A model generated the notes under the pieces. That model did not search any database. It worked only from the letters and a program-made list of their open reading frames with translations, and had not been told where the DNA came from. Position numbers and translations under genes: made by a program. A stretch of 64,000 bases of DNA from Rhodococcus sp. WMMA185 (GTDB lineage Bacteria > Actinomycetota > Actinomycetes > Mycobacteriales > Mycobacteriaceae), in the NCBI RefSeq assembly GCF_001767395.1, contig NZ_CP017014.1, forward strand, positions 1,860,001 through 1,924,000, in the 5' to 3' direction. Of this stretch, positions 47,506 through 56,464 are shown piece by piece (positions within the stretch are counted from its first letter, which is position 1; every line of letters starts with the position of its first letter).

Positions 47506-48177
47506 CTACGCCCAGAGAGTCGCCAGATCGAGCCCGGACAGGCCCTCGAGGCTCTCACGAAATACCCGGCCAGGGGCAGCCGGGACCGCGACCTCGCACG
47601 GAACCACCAGAACCATGCACCCGGCGGCCTGCGCGGACGCGACACCGGTGGGTGAATCCTCGATCGCAAGGCACTGAGAAGGATCGAGCCCCAGCAGTTC
47701 GGCACCGCGCAGATACGGGTCGGGGTTCGGCTTGCCCAGCGCAACCTCGTCACCGCACACCGAGTGGTCGAAGTGCTCGCGACCGAGCGTGTCCAGGGCC
47801 CGGTCGGTGAGCCTGCGCTCGGTATTGGTCACGAGGGCGGATCTGAAACCGCCCGCCCTCACCGCCAGCAGCGCATCGCGGGCACCGGGCCTCCATGGGA
47901 TGCCGTCGCCGAAGAGTTCCTCCACCCGGCTGAACACCCATTCCTTGGCCTCGGCCAGCGCGTGCGGATCGCGATCGAGCCCGAGGGAGTCGAAGACGAT
48001 TTCGAGAGCATTGACGCTCGATGCACCGATCGTCTTCTGCCGCGTCTCCGTGGTCATCGGACCGCCGAGATGGACCGACAACTCCCGCATCGCCACATCC
48101 CAGATCTTCTCCGAATCGAGCAGCGTGCCGTCCATGTCCCACAAAATGCCCTCGGGGCCCACCAGCGCATTAGACAT
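47506..48177 (-). CDS. HAD-superfamily hydrolase (phosphatase/phosphomutase-like)
   Basis: A 223-residue HAD hydrolase with motif I D-M-D-G-T-L-L-D-S-E (nucleophile Asp), motif II V-T-N-T, motif III Lys in G-K-P-N-P-D-P-Y, and motif IV I-E-D-S-P-T-G-V. A helical cap of about 70 residues follows motif I, as in beta-phosphoglucomutase-like members. Substrate unknown. Its ATG lies inside the last codons of metH (8-base overlap), indicating coupling to methionine synthase; a link to metabolite repair is only a guess. Confidence 0.88.
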   Translation of the reverse strand: MSNALVGPEGILWDMDGTLLDSEKIWDVAMRELSVHLGGPMTTETRQKTIGASSVNALEIVFDSLGLDRDPHALAEAKEWVFSRVEELFGDGIPWRPGARDALLAVRAGGFRSALVTNTERRLTDRALDTLGREHFDHSVCGDEVALGKPNPDPYLRGAELLGLDPSQCLAIEDSPTGVASAQAAGCMVLVVPCEVAVPAAPGRVFRESLEGLSGLDLATLWA

Positions 48178-51100
48178 TGAAGTAGTTCGCCTCCGGGTGG
48201 TGTAGCACGAACGCGTCCGTGGACTGCTCGGGGTGCAACTGCAGTTCTTCGGACAGTTTCACGCCGATTCGCTCCGGTGCCAACAGCGCCACCATCTTGG
48301 CGCGGTCCTCGAGATTGGGGCAGGCGCCGTAGCCGAAGGAGAGTCTTGCACCTCGGTACTCGAGGTCGAAGTACCCCGAGACCTCCCTCGGGTCCTGGTC
48401 GGCCACGTTGTGGCCTCCCGGCAACACGAGTTCTTCCCGGACCCGCCGATGCCAGTACTCGGCCAACGCCTCCGTCAGCTGAACGCCGATGCCGTGTACC
48501 TCGAGGTAGTCGCGATACGAATCGGCGGCAAACAGCTCGTTCGCAAAGTCGGCGATCGGCTGTCCCATGGTGACCAACTGCATGGGAAAAACGTCGACCT
48601 GACCGGTCTCCTTCGCCTGGGTACGCGAGCGGACGAAATCCGCGACGCACAAGAAGCGGCCACGTTGCTGCCGCGGAAAGGTGAAGCGGAAGCGTTCCGC
48701 CGCATCAGGGGCCGGGTCGGCGAGCACAACGACATCGTCGCCCTCGGACACCGCAGGAAAGTAGCCGTACACCACAGCGGCATGGGCGAGGATTCCCTCG
48801 GTACTCAAACGATCGAGCCAGTATCGCAGACGCGGCCGGCCCTCGGTCTCCACCAGTTCCTCGTACGTTGGACCGTCGCCGGCTCGCTGACCGCGCAGAC
48901 CCCACTGCCCGAGAAACAGAGCGCGTTCGTCGAGCAGGCCCGAATATTCCGACAGCGAGACACCCTTGACGATCCGGCTGCCCCAAAATGGCGGGGACGG
49001 GACGGCGATGTCGGTGGCTACGTCGGAGCGCTCCGGCACCTCGACCGGGGTCTCGGAGGCCTTGCGCTTCTCTGCGATCCGCTTGGATCGTTCATGGCGG
49101 GCCTTGCGTTCGGCCGCCTTCTCTCGTGCGGCGATCGCTTCGGGGCTGTCCTGGCGCGGCCCGTCTCCCCGTTTCTCGGCCATGATCTCGTCCATACGGC
49201 GAAGTCCCTCGAAGGCATCGCGCGCATAGCTGACATCGCCCTGGTACAACTCGGCCAGATCGTTTTCGACATACGACCGGGTCAGCGCCGCACCGCCGAG
49301 GAGTACGGGGAATTTTTCCGCCACCCCCTTGGCGTTGAGTTCCTCGAGGTTGTCCTTCATCACCACAGTCGACTTGACCAGTAGCCCGGACATGCCGATG
49401 ACGTCGGCCTTGTGCTCGATCGCCGCGTCGAGAATTGTGGCGATCGGCATCTTGATGCCGAGATTGACCACGTCGTACCCGTTGTTGCTCAGAATGATGT
49501 CGACGAGGTTCTTGCCGATGTCGTGGACGTCGCCCTTTACTGTGGCGATGACGATGCGGCCCTTGCCGTCCTCACCGGTCGCCTCCATGTGCGGCTCGAG
49601 GTACGCCACCGCAGCCTTCATCACCTCGGCGGACTGCAACACGAACGGAAGCTGCATCTGCCCGGACCCGAACAGTTCGCCGACGGTCTTCATGCCGGAC
49701 AGCAGGGTCTCGTTGATGATCGCCAGCGGCGGCTTCTCGGCCATCGCAGCGGTCAGATCCTCGTCCAGTCCATTGCGCTCGCCGTCGACGATGCGACGTT
49801 CCAGCCGCTCGAATAGCGGAAGTGCGGCTAGCTCCTGGGCGCGGGATTCGCGGGCGGAGGCCGCCGAGACACCTTCGAACAACTCCATCAGCTTCTGCAG
49901 CGGGTCGTACCCGTCGCGTCGGCGGTCGTAGACCAGGTCCAGAGCCGCCTCCCGCTGATCGTCCGGAATGCGTGCCATCGGAAGAATTTTCGACGCGTGC
50001 ACGATAGCTGTGTCAAGCCCGGCGTCGGTGCACTCGTGCAGGAAAACCGAGTTCAGGACCTGCCGAGCGGCCGGGTTGAGGCCGAACGAGATGTTGGAGA
50101 TCCCGAGCGTGAAATGGACCCGAGGGTGCCGCCTGTGGAGTTCGCGGATTGCCTCGATGGTCTCGATTCCGTCCCGCCGCACCTCCTCCTGGCCAGTAGA
50201 GATCGGAAACGTCAGCGCGTCGATGATGATGTCGGACTCGTCGAGGCCCCAATTGGTGGTGATGTCCTCGAGGAGACGCTCGGCGATGGCGATCTTGTTC
50301 TCGGCTGTGCGCGCTTGCCCGTTCTCGTCGATGGTCAGCGCGACGACGGCTGCACCGTGTTCCTTCACCAGACGCATGATTCTCTGGAACCGGGAATCTG
50401 GGCCGTCACCGTCCTCATAGTTGACGGAGTTCACGGCGCACCGGCCGCCAAGGTGCTCGAGACCGGCCTGCAGTACCGCGGGTTCAGTGGAGTCGAGCAT
50501 GATCGGCAGGGTCGACGCGGTCGCGAATCGGCTCGCGAGTGCGGCCATGTCGATTGCACCGTCGCGGCCGACGTAGTCGACGTTGAGGTCGAGCATGTGG
50601 GCGCCGTCGCGCGTCTGGTCCTTCGCGATGTCGAGGCACTTCTGATAGTCCTCGGCGATCATTGCCTCACGAAATGCCTTGGAGCCGTTGGAGTTCGTAC
50701 GTTCGCCGATCATCAGGATGCTGGCGTCCTGTTGGAACGGTACCGCTGTGTACAGCGAGGACGTTCCGGATTCGTGGATCGGCACCCGCCCCGCCTTCTC
50801 GACGCGGCGAACCGCCTCCGCCACCTGGCGGATGTGCTCCGGGGTGGTACCGCAGCAGCCGCCGACCAGTCCGAGACCGAACTCTGCGACGAAGCCGCTG
50901 AGCGCTTCGGCGAGTTCCTCCGCAGTGAGCGGGTATTCGGCACCCTTCGGTCCGAGCTGCGGCAGTCCGGCATTGGGCATGACAGAGACCGGGAGCGAGC
51001 TGTATTTGGACAGGTGGCGCAAGTGCTCGCTCATCTCGGCAGGACCGGTCGCGCAGTTGAGGCCGATCATGTCGATTCCGAGCGGTTCGAGCGCGGTGAG

Positions 51101-51739
51101 TGCGGCACCGATCTCACTGCCCAGAAGCATTGTGCCGGTGGTCTCGACCGTGACATGGGTAATGATCGGCAGCCTCGATCCCAGCTTGTCCATCGCTCGC
51201 CGACTACCCTGGATGGCGGCCTTAACCTGCAGCAAATCCTGGCAGGTCTCGACCAGGATGGCATCCGCTCCCCCGTCGATCATGCCCATGGCCGCCTCGG
51301 CGTATGCATCGCGAAGGCTCGCGAACGGAGCGTGGCCGAGTGTCGGCAGCTTCGTACCCGGTCCCATCGATCCCAGGACGAAACGCGCCATTCCGTCGCG
51401 GCCCGGTCCCATCTCATCGGCCACCTCACGCGCCAGCCGAGTGCCCTTCTCCGCCAATTCGCGAATGCGGTCGGAGATGTCGTAGTCGGCGAGGTTGGGG
51501 AGGTTGCAGCCGAACGTGTTGGTCTCTACGGCGTCGGCCCCCGCCTCGAAGTACGCGCGGTGAATGTCCTTCAGCACATCAGGGCGCGTGTCGTTGAGGA
51601 TCTCGTTGCAGCCCTCGAGCCCGAGGAAATCGTCGAGCGTGAGATCCGCGGCCTGCAACATCGTGCCCATGGCTCCGTCGCCGATGACAACGCGCTGCTT
51701 CAACGCATCGAGCAAACCAGAGTGAAATGGTGCAGACAT
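48170..51739 (-). CDS. metH: cobalamin-dependent methionine synthase MetH
   Basis: MetH moves a methyl group from methyltetrahydrofolate to homocysteine through methylcobalamin. The 1189-residue protein has the full domain order. The homocysteine domain carries zinc ligands Cys229, Cys295 and Cys296 (G-L-N-C-A-T-G, G-G-C-C-G-T-T). The folate domain is at about 335-620. The B12 cap and binding domain contain D-x-H-x-x-G (Asp737, His739 axial ligand, Gly742). A C-terminal SAM-binding reactivation domain follows from about 890. ATG 51739 is chosen by family N terminus; the frame to 52096 is antisense to the PAC2 gene. No B12 riboswitch fits in the 51 bases upstream. It consumes the cofactor made by the cob genes of this window. 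Confidence 0.96.
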   Translation of the reverse strand: MSAPFHSGLLDALKQRVVIGDGAMGTMLQAADLTLDDFLGLEGCNEILNDTRPDVLKDIHRAYFEAGADAVETNTFGCNLPNLADYDISDRIRELAEKGTRLAREVADEMGPGRDGMARFVLGSMGPGTKLPTLGHAPFASLRDAYAEAAMGMIDGGADAILVETCQDLLQVKAAIQGSRRAMDKLGSRLPIITHVTVETTGTMLLGSEIGAALTALEPLGIDMIGLNCATGPAEMSEHLRHLSKYSSLPVSVMPNAGLPQLGPKGAEYPLTAEELAEALSGFVAEFGLGLVGGCCGTTPEHIRQVAEAVRRVEKAGRVPIHESGTSSLYTAVPFQQDASILMIGERTNSNGSKAFREAMIAEDYQKCLDIAKDQTRDGAHMLDLNVDYVGRDGAIDMAALASRFATASTLPIMLDSTEPAVLQAGLEHLGGRCAVNSVNYEDGDGPDSRFQRIMRLVKEHGAAVVALTIDENGQARTAENKIAIAERLLEDITTNWGLDESDIIIDALTFPISTGQEEVRRDGIETIEAIRELHRRHPRVHFTLGISNISFGLNPAARQVLNSVFLHECTDAGLDTAIVHASKILPMARIPDDQREAALDLVYDRRRDGYDPLQKLMELFEGVSAASARESRAQELAALPLFERLERRIVDGERNGLDEDLTAAMAEKPPLAIINETLLSGMKTVGELFGSGQMQLPFVLQSAEVMKAAVAYLEPHMEATGEDGKGRIVIATVKGDVHDIGKNLVDIILSNNGYDVVNLGIKMPIATILDAAIEHKADVIGMSGLLVKSTVVMKDNLEELNAKGVAEKFPVLLGGAALTRSYVENDLAELYQGDVSYARDAFEGLRRMDEIMAEKRGDGPRQDSPEAIAAREKAAERKARHERSKRIAEKRKASETPVEVPERSDVATDIAVPSPPFWGSRIVKGVSLSEYSGLLDERALFLGQWGLRGQRAGDGPTYEELVETEGRPRLRYWLDRLSTEGILAHAAVVYGYFPAVSEGDDVVVLADPAPDAAERFRFTFPRQQRGRFLCVADFVRSRTQAKETGQVDVFPMQLVTMGQPIADFANELFAADSYRDYLEVHGIGVQLTEALAEYWHRRVREELVLPGGHNVADQDPREVSGYFDLEYRGARLSFGYGACPNLEDRAKMVALLAPERIGVKLSEELQLHPEQSTDAFVLHHPEANYFNV

Positions 51740-51790
51740 GCCGTCCAGACTAGTGCGCGCGGAAACCGACCCTGGCCGTAGGCTGGATGG

Positions 51791-52735
51791 GTGAGTTCCA
51801 GTGAGTTCCCTGTCACGCCGGCAGCCGGCCACGAGAATGTCCGCGAACCCGTGGAAACGGGCTCCCCGGAAGATGACGTGCCCGTACTTCGTGACCCTGT
51901 ACTGGTCGCCGCGTTCGAGGGATGGAACGACGCCGCCGATGCGAGCAGCGGGGCCGTCGAACACCTCGAGCTGATCTGGGACGCCCAGCCGCTCGCCGAA
52001 CTCGATTCTGAGGACTATTACGACTACCAGGTAAATCGCCCCTCGGTTCGTCAGGTCGACGGCGTTACCCGAGAGATCGTATGGCCGACCACCCAACTGT
52101 CGGTGTGCACGCCTCCCGGCAGTGACCGCGACGTCGTGCTACTTCGCGGAATCGAACCGAACATGCGCTGGCGCAGCTTCTGCGACGACCTGCTCGAGTT
52201 GATCGACCGACTCCAGATCAAAACGGTCGTCATCCTCGGCGCCCTGCTCGCTGACACCCCCCACACGCGTCCGGTCCCGGTAACCGGTAGCGCGCACAGC
52301 AGCGAAGCCGCTGAAAGGTTCAAACTCGAGCAGACCAGGTACGAGGGGCCGACCGGAATTACCGGAGTGCTCCAGGACGCGTGCGTCCGGGCCGGTGTAC
52401 CCGCCGTGTCGTTCTGGGCGGCCGTGCCCCATTACGTCTCCCAGCCGCCCAACCCGAAAGCCACCATGGCGTTGCTGCAACGCGTCGAGGAGGTACTCGA
52501 CATCGAGGTCCCCCTCGGGGAATTGCCCACCCAAGCCGAGGAATGGCAGGAGTCCGTCACAGAGATGACAGCGGACGACGAAGAGATCGGCGACTACGTT
52601 CGCTCCCTGGAAGAACGCGGCGACGCAGAAACCGACATCTCGGAGGCCATCTCGAAAATCGACGGTGACGCACTGGCGGCCGAGTTCGAGCGGTACCTCC
52701 GCAGACGTGGCGGCCCCGGCACCTTCGGGCTGTGA
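51791..52735 (+). CDS. PAC2-family (proteasome assembly chaperone-like) protein
   Basis: A 314-residue protein of the PAC2 fold. Typical stretches are L-V-A-A-F-E-G-W-N-D-A-A-D-A near the start, the G-x-x-P-N-M-R-W block, and V-V-I-L-G-A-L-L-A-D-T-P-H-T-R-P. Relatives in archaea and eukaryotes help assemble 20S proteasomes; the role in actinobacteria is not settled, though the gene is kept near proteasome genes (M. tuberculosis Rv2125). GTG 51791 diverges from metH. The stop overlaps the next gene (GTGA). Confidence 0.88.
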   Translation: MSSSEFPVTPAAGHENVREPVETGSPEDDVPVLRDPVLVAAFEGWNDAADASSGAVEHLELIWDAQPLAELDSEDYYDYQVNRPSVRQVDGVTREIVWPTTQLSVCTPPGSDRDVVLLRGIEPNMRWRSFCDDLLELIDRLQIKTVVILGALLADTPHTRPVPVTGSAHSSEAAERFKLEQTRYEGPTGITGVLQDACVRAGVPAVSFWAAVPHYVSQPPNPKATMALLQRVEEVLDIEVPLGELPTQAEEWQESVTEMTADDEEIGDYVRSLEERGDAETDISEAISKIDGDALAAEFERYLRRRGGPGTFGL

Positions 52736-53877
52736 CCGAGCGTTCATCTGGGCCACATCGTTCTTCACTCGAGCGCACGGCGCTCTACGCCGGCGGATTC
52801 CTGGGTCCGTTCGGAGGTGGCATCGTCGCCTCGATCCTTCCCGAAATCGGGGACGACCTCGGAGTCAGTACGTCAGCAGCGGCGAGTTCGCTGACCGCGT
52901 ATCTGTTGCCGTTCGCACTGCTGATGCTGGTGTCAGGCACGCTGGGTGCTCGGTGGGGACAAATGCGAACCGTGCGGATTGCCTATGGCGTCCACTTGAT
53001 CTCCTCACTGGCTTGCTTTCTGGCTCCCACGTTGCCGCTGTTTCTCGGCGCCCGCGTACTCCAGGGCTGTTCCAATTCGTTCACTACACCGCTGCTGCTG
53101 GCTGCGCTCGCCAGCACGACCCCGAGGAAGCATCTCGGTCGCGCGCTCGGGATCTTCGGAGCCTTTCAGGCCGCGGGCCAGTCGAGCGCGCCGCTCGTAG
53201 GTGGACTAGCCGCCGAGGTCGACTGGCGGCTGGCATTCCTCGTCATTGCCCTCGTCGCGGCAGTTCTCGGCCTGATCGGTACGCCGAACAGCCCGCCGAC
53301 CGAGGCCGGTCCCCCGCGCCTTCGTGACGCACTCACTCCATCGGTTCTGAGGATCGGAATGGTCGCCCTACTCGGGTGGGGCGCTCTCGGCGGATTGAGC
53401 TTCCTAGTCGCGTTCCGCGCAGAAGACGTCTTCGCACTGAGCCCTACCGAGCGCGGTCTGTTGCTCACCAGCTTCGGCGTGGCCGGCATCCTCACCGCAC
53501 GCCTGATCGGCGACATCGTCGACAGGATCGGGGCTCGATCGGCGGTCCTTCTCGGCACTACGTGTGGCGCCGTACTCATCGCCGCGACCGGCACCGTACC
53601 GCTGCTCGCCGTCGCCGCTGTGGCTTGGTTCATCGCTGGCGCGGCGGGACAATTCGTCCTGGTGGGTGTCAATGCGGCCGCGCTCAGTTCTCCAGGGCCG
53701 AATCGAACAGGTGCCGTCTCTGTCGTACAAGCTTTGAGATTCACGGGTTACGCCCTCGCACCGATCACGCTCGCTCCGCTGTATGTGATCTCCCCAGCAG
53801 CAAGCTTCCTGGCGCCCGCCTTACTCCTCGCCGTGCTGGCGCCGATACTGATGCCGCGGGACAGCACATCCGCCTGA
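52732..53877 (+). CDS. MFS transporter, 12-helix type
   Basis: A 381-residue integral membrane protein with about 12 hydrophobic helices. It shows the signature region G-A-R-W-G-Q after helix 2 and G-A-R-V-L-Q-G in helix 4. It resembles sugar/drug exporters of the AraJ/YdhP type, but the substrate cannot be assigned. The GTG start overlaps the PAC2 stop codon, so the two are co-translated. A hairpin about 330 bases downstream may end the transcript. Confidence 0.8.
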   Translation: MTERSSGPHRSSLERTALYAGGFLGPFGGGIVASILPEIGDDLGVSTSAAASSLTAYLLPFALLMLVSGTLGARWGQMRTVRIAYGVHLISSLACFLAPTLPLFLGARVLQGCSNSFTTPLLLAALASTTPRKHLGRALGIFGAFQAAGQSSAPLVGGLAAEVDWRLAFLVIALVAAVLGLIGTPNSPPTEAGPPRLRDALTPSVLRIGMVALLGWGALGGLSFLVAFRAEDVFALSPTERGLLLTSFGVAGILTARLIGDIVDRIGARSAVLLGTTCGAVLIAATGTVPLLAVAAVAWFIAGAAGQFVLVGVNAAALSSPGPNRTGAVSVVQALRFTGYALAPITLAPLYVISPAASFLAPALLLAVLAPILMPRDSTSA

Positions 53878-54266
53878 CACTCGCGCCCATTACCGACCTC
53901 CCTCCTACGCGAAAACCGCGTCCTTTCCCGCGTTGAGAGCGTTCTGAGGGCTGGTGAAGCCTGAGGTGGACGAACATGCGGAGTTATTGGTCGAGTTGTA
54001 TGCATGGCGCCGGGTCTTTGTTCGGGTATTTATGGTATTCCGTGTGTGTCCGAATTTAGTAGCAGAGTCCACAGAACCTTCTGCCCAAGATGCGGATGTC
54101 CGAACCTCAGAGACACGTCGGTCCTCGGTTACCAGCGATAGCCGCGCTTCCGCGCTCGCTCCCCCCTTCGCGCTCACTCCCCCCCTTTGGGAAACACGCT
54201 GGTATCCGCAGCTCCCCTCCATCGCGTTGCGTAGGAGGGGCTGCCGCTACCCTCCCCTGCTGGTTG
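53878..54266. other. intergenic region with direct repeat; no clear gene
   Basis: This 389-bp gap separates the converging MFS and methyltransferase genes. Its first half is markedly A+T-richer (around 53985-54060) than anything nearby. A plus-strand frame from 53954 begins like protein (E-L-L-V-E-L-Y-A-W-R-R) but soon loses protein character, so it may be a fragment. Two imperfect 18-bp units, CGCGCTC-G/A-CTCCCCCC with T-rich ends, lie at 54151-54168 and 54169-54187. Confidence 0.4.
54208..54244. terminator. hairpin between convergent MFS and methyltransferase genes
   Basis: GCAG-ct-CCCCTCC (54208-54220) pairs with GGAGGGG-CTGC (54234-54244) across a 13-base loop, leaving a two-base bulge. 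It sits 22 bases beyond the methyltransferase stop and could serve both strands. Confidence 0.5.
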
Positions 54267-55178
54267 CTACTTGACAGCTGTAACCCAGCTAACCCGCGTC
54301 GCCAGGTCTGCCAGGTCTGCGAGTTCCTCGGGAATCTCCGGGGCCGGTCTGCCGTACTTCTCAGCCAAGTCGAGCGAACTCGCCCCCTCTACCGACCATC
54401 CGTGCTCGACCAACCAGCCGGGCGGATCAGCCCGTTCGTCCGAGTAGAACAAATCGAATACGTCCACGTCGCCGAATGGATTGTTGTCACCGAACATGCT
54501 CTTGTCGAGGAACTTCTCGCGCAGTGCGGCGAAGCGCTGCATGTCGCCGCCTCCCCCGAAGGCGTCCACGGCGAGGTGGCTACCCGGAGGGGAGAGTTCA
54601 TCGATCCTGGCGAACAACGCGTCGTGCGCACTGCCCGGAAGATACGGAAGCAGACCTTCCACCGACCACGCCGCAGGCTGGCTGCGGTCGAAACCCGCGG
54701 CCTCGAGGGCGGCGGGCCAGTCGTCCCGCAGATCGACCGCCACCGGCCGGCGATCCGCCTTCGGCCGGGCATCGTGCTCGGCGAGGACCTCGCCCTTGAA
54801 CTCGAGGACCTTCGGTTGATCCACTTCGAACACCGTTGTACCCGGCGGCCAGTCAAGGCGGTACGCGCGCGCATCGAGCCCGGCTGCCAGAATGACCGCC
54901 TGCCTCACCCCCAACGCCGCCGCAGAGAGGAAGAAATCGTCGAAGAACTTCGTCCGCATACCCATGAACCCGGCAAAGGGCATATCCGCCAGTGACGCTG
55001 GGTCTTTCAACAACGCGATGACATGCGGTTCACCCGACGCCGCGACGAACCACGGCGCGAACTCGTCCTGGATCAACGCATCCGGTCCGATCGACTCGAA
55101 AGCCCGGAATGCCGCAACCCCCAGAGCGGTCAACCCGACGCTATCGACGATGCTCCATGTGTCTCCCTCGGTTCGCAT
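54267..55178 (-). CDS. SAM-dependent methyltransferase, LCM/TIGR00027-like, copy 1
   Basis: A 303-residue class I methyltransferase of the leucine-carboxyl-methyltransferase-like family that is expanded in mycobacteria and rhodococci. The SAM site is A-V-I-L-A-A-G-L-D-A-R-A-Y-R-L with the acidic F-E-V-D-Q-P-K-V-L that follows; another conserved block is G-L-L-P-Y-L. Substrates of this family are largely unknown. The start M-R-T-E-G-D-T-W at 55178 lines up with the other two copies. A 395-bp central tract is almost identical to copy 2. Confidence 0.85.
   Translation of the reverse strand: MRTEGDTWSIVDSVGLTALGVAAFRAFESIGPDALIQDEFAPWFVAASGEPHVIALLKDPASLADMPFAGFMGMRTKFFDDFFLSAAALGVRQAVILAAGLDARAYRLDWPPGTTVFEVDQPKVLEFKGEVLAEHDARPKADRRPVAVDLRDDWPAALEAAGFDRSQPAAWSVEGLLPYLPGSAHDALFARIDELSPPGSHLAVDAFGGGGDMQRFAALREKFLDKSMFGDNNPFGDVDVFDLFYSDERADPPGWLVEHGWSVEGASSLDLAEKYGRPAPEIPEELADLADLATRVSWVTAVK
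54564..54958. repeat. 395-bp near-identical tract shared by methyltransferase copies 1 and 2
   Basis: Bases 54564-54958 match 55654-56048 with one difference (G at 54861, A at 55951), at a constant offset of 1090. Sequences on both sides diverge strongly. This sharp-edged identity inside diverged paralogs is the mark of recent gene conversion. Confidence 0.9.
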
Positions 55179-55307
55179 CCTTGACCACCTTTACAACCTC
55201 GTTGCCGGTTCACTCGCAACCCCGCAGCCTGACCAGACCACATCAGCGCCAGAATTCAGCGAATTCGCCAACATCCCATCGGAATGGTCAACCAGCCAGA
55301 CTGTCCA

Positions 55308-55322
55308 AAAGTCTACGCTCGC
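55308..55322. promoter_or_regulatory. conserved 15-mer upstream of methyltransferase copy 1
   Basis: AAAGTCTACGCTCGC (plus-strand reading) lies about 130 bases before the copy 1 start. The same word occurs before copies 2 and 3. A second conserved stretch, like CAGCGAATTCGCCAAC, lies between it and each gene. Confidence 0.5.
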
Positions 55323-55380
55323 TCCACGCTCGTTCTCATGGTCGTGGCGCGCGCTCCCTCCCCGACCCGTGCGCTCCGGG

Positions 55381-56268
55381 TCACCGTTTCACCGCCGTCA
55401 CCCAGGCCGTTTGCTTCGGCAAGTCGCCTAGTTCCGCGGGAAGCTCCGGAAACGGACTGGCGTATCTCTCCGCCAGGTCAAGGGAACTCGCACTCTGCAC
55501 CGACCATCCGTGCTCGCTCAACCATGTGGGTGGATGCGCCCGTTCGTCCGAGTAGAACAACTCCGACACGTCGTTGCCGTCGAACAGGCTGCTGTCGAAG
55601 AACCTGTCCCCTATCGCCGCAAAGCGCTGTGCGGTGCTGCTGTCGCCGAAGTTGTCCACGGCGAGGTGGCTACCCGGAGGGGAGAGTTCATCGATCCTGG
55701 CGAACAACGCGTCGTGCGCACTGCCCGGAAGATACGGAAGCAGACCTTCCACCGACCACGCCGCAGGCTGGCTGCGGTCGAAACCCGCGGCCTCGAGGGC
55801 GGCGGGCCAGTCGTCCCGCAGATCGACCGCCACCGGCCGGCGATCCGCCTTCGGCCGGGCATCGTGCTCGGCGAGGACCTCGCCCTTGAACTCGAGGACC
55901 TTCGGTTGATCCACTTCGAACACCGTTGTACCCGGCGGCCAGTCAAGGCGATACGCGCGCGCATCGAGCCCGGCTGCCAGAATGACCGCCTGCCTCACCC
56001 CCAACGCCGCCGCAGAGAGGAAGAAATCGTCGAAGAACTTCGTCCGCACGCGCATGAACCCGGCAATGGGCATGTGCCGCAGCGACGCCGGGTCGTTCAA
56101 CAACCCAATGAAGTTCGGTTCACCGGTTGCTTCGACGAAACACAGCGCAAACTCGTCTCGAATCAGCGCATCGGGTCCGCTCGACTCCGCGGCGCGAAGA
56201 GCCGCAACTGCCAGCGCGGTCAACCCCACACTGTCGACGATGCTCCACGCATCTCCGCCAGACCTCAT
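55381..56268 (-). CDS. SAM-dependent methyltransferase, LCM/TIGR00027-like, copy 2
   Basis: A 295-residue class I methyltransferase in tandem with copies 1 and 3. It has the same A-A-G-L-D-A-R-A-Y-R-L site and F-E-V-D-Q-P-K motif. Its middle is a near-identical copy of the copy 1 segment, while its C-terminal part (R-A-H-P-P-T-W-L-S-E-H-G-W) is identical at the DNA level to copy 3 over 113 bases, so the gene is a mosaic. The first 60 residues differ from copy 1 in many places (F-A-L-C-F-V-E-A-T), which may change substrate choice. Start M-R-S-G-G-D-A-W at 56268. Confidence 0.85.
   Translation of the reverse strand: MRSGGDAWSIVDSVGLTALAVAALRAAESSGPDALIRDEFALCFVEATGEPNFIGLLNDPASLRHMPIAGFMRVRTKFFDDFFLSAAALGVRQAVILAAGLDARAYRLDWPPGTTVFEVDQPKVLEFKGEVLAEHDARPKADRRPVAVDLRDDWPAALEAAGFDRSQPAAWSVEGLLPYLPGSAHDALFARIDELSPPGSHLAVDNFGDSSTAQRFAAIGDRFFDSSLFDGNDVSELFYSDERAHPPTWLSEHGWSVQSASSLDLAERYASPFPELPAELGDLPKQTAWVTAVKR
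55461..55573. repeat. 113-bp identical tract shared by methyltransferase copies 2 and 3
   Basis: Bases 55461-55573 are identical to 56545-56657. The tract covers the C-terminal R-A-H-P-P-T-W-L-S-E-H-G-W region of both proteins. Flanking sequence differs, again pointing to gene conversion. Confidence 0.85.
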
Positions 56269-56429
56269 CGCTGACCCCCTCTACAACCCCCGCCGCGGGT
56301 CCGCTCATACCGATGGCCGACTCAGCGGCAATATCGCAACCTGAACAGGTCAAACCCAGATCAATCAGCGCCGCAATCCAGCGAGTTCGCCGACATCCCT
56401 ACCAGACAGCCGAGACTATCCACTGCCCG

Positions 56430-56444
56430 AAAGTCTACGCTCGC
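56430..56444. promoter_or_regulatory. conserved 15-mer upstream of methyltransferase copy 2
   Basis: AAAGTCTACGCTCGC lies about 162 bases before the copy 2 start, as before copies 1 and 3. It may be a regulator site, or simply ancestral upstream DNA kept after tandem duplication. Confidence 0.5.
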
Positions 56445-56464
56445 CCCGCACCGTGCTGTGCGGG

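Noticed and set aside
49997-51781. A 594-codon plus-strand open frame opposite metH
   Set aside because: It is antisense to metH, which has all expected domains and ligands; the frame has no recognisable protein features.
54151-54187. The C-rich direct repeats as a CRISPR or origin element
   Set aside because: There are only two adjacent 18-bp units without spacers, which is too little for either.
55381-56048. Possibility that the methyltransferase repeats are an assembly duplication
   Set aside because: The copies differ clearly on both sides of the identical tracts and have distinct N termini, so three real genes with exchanged segments fit better; read mapping would still be a useful check.
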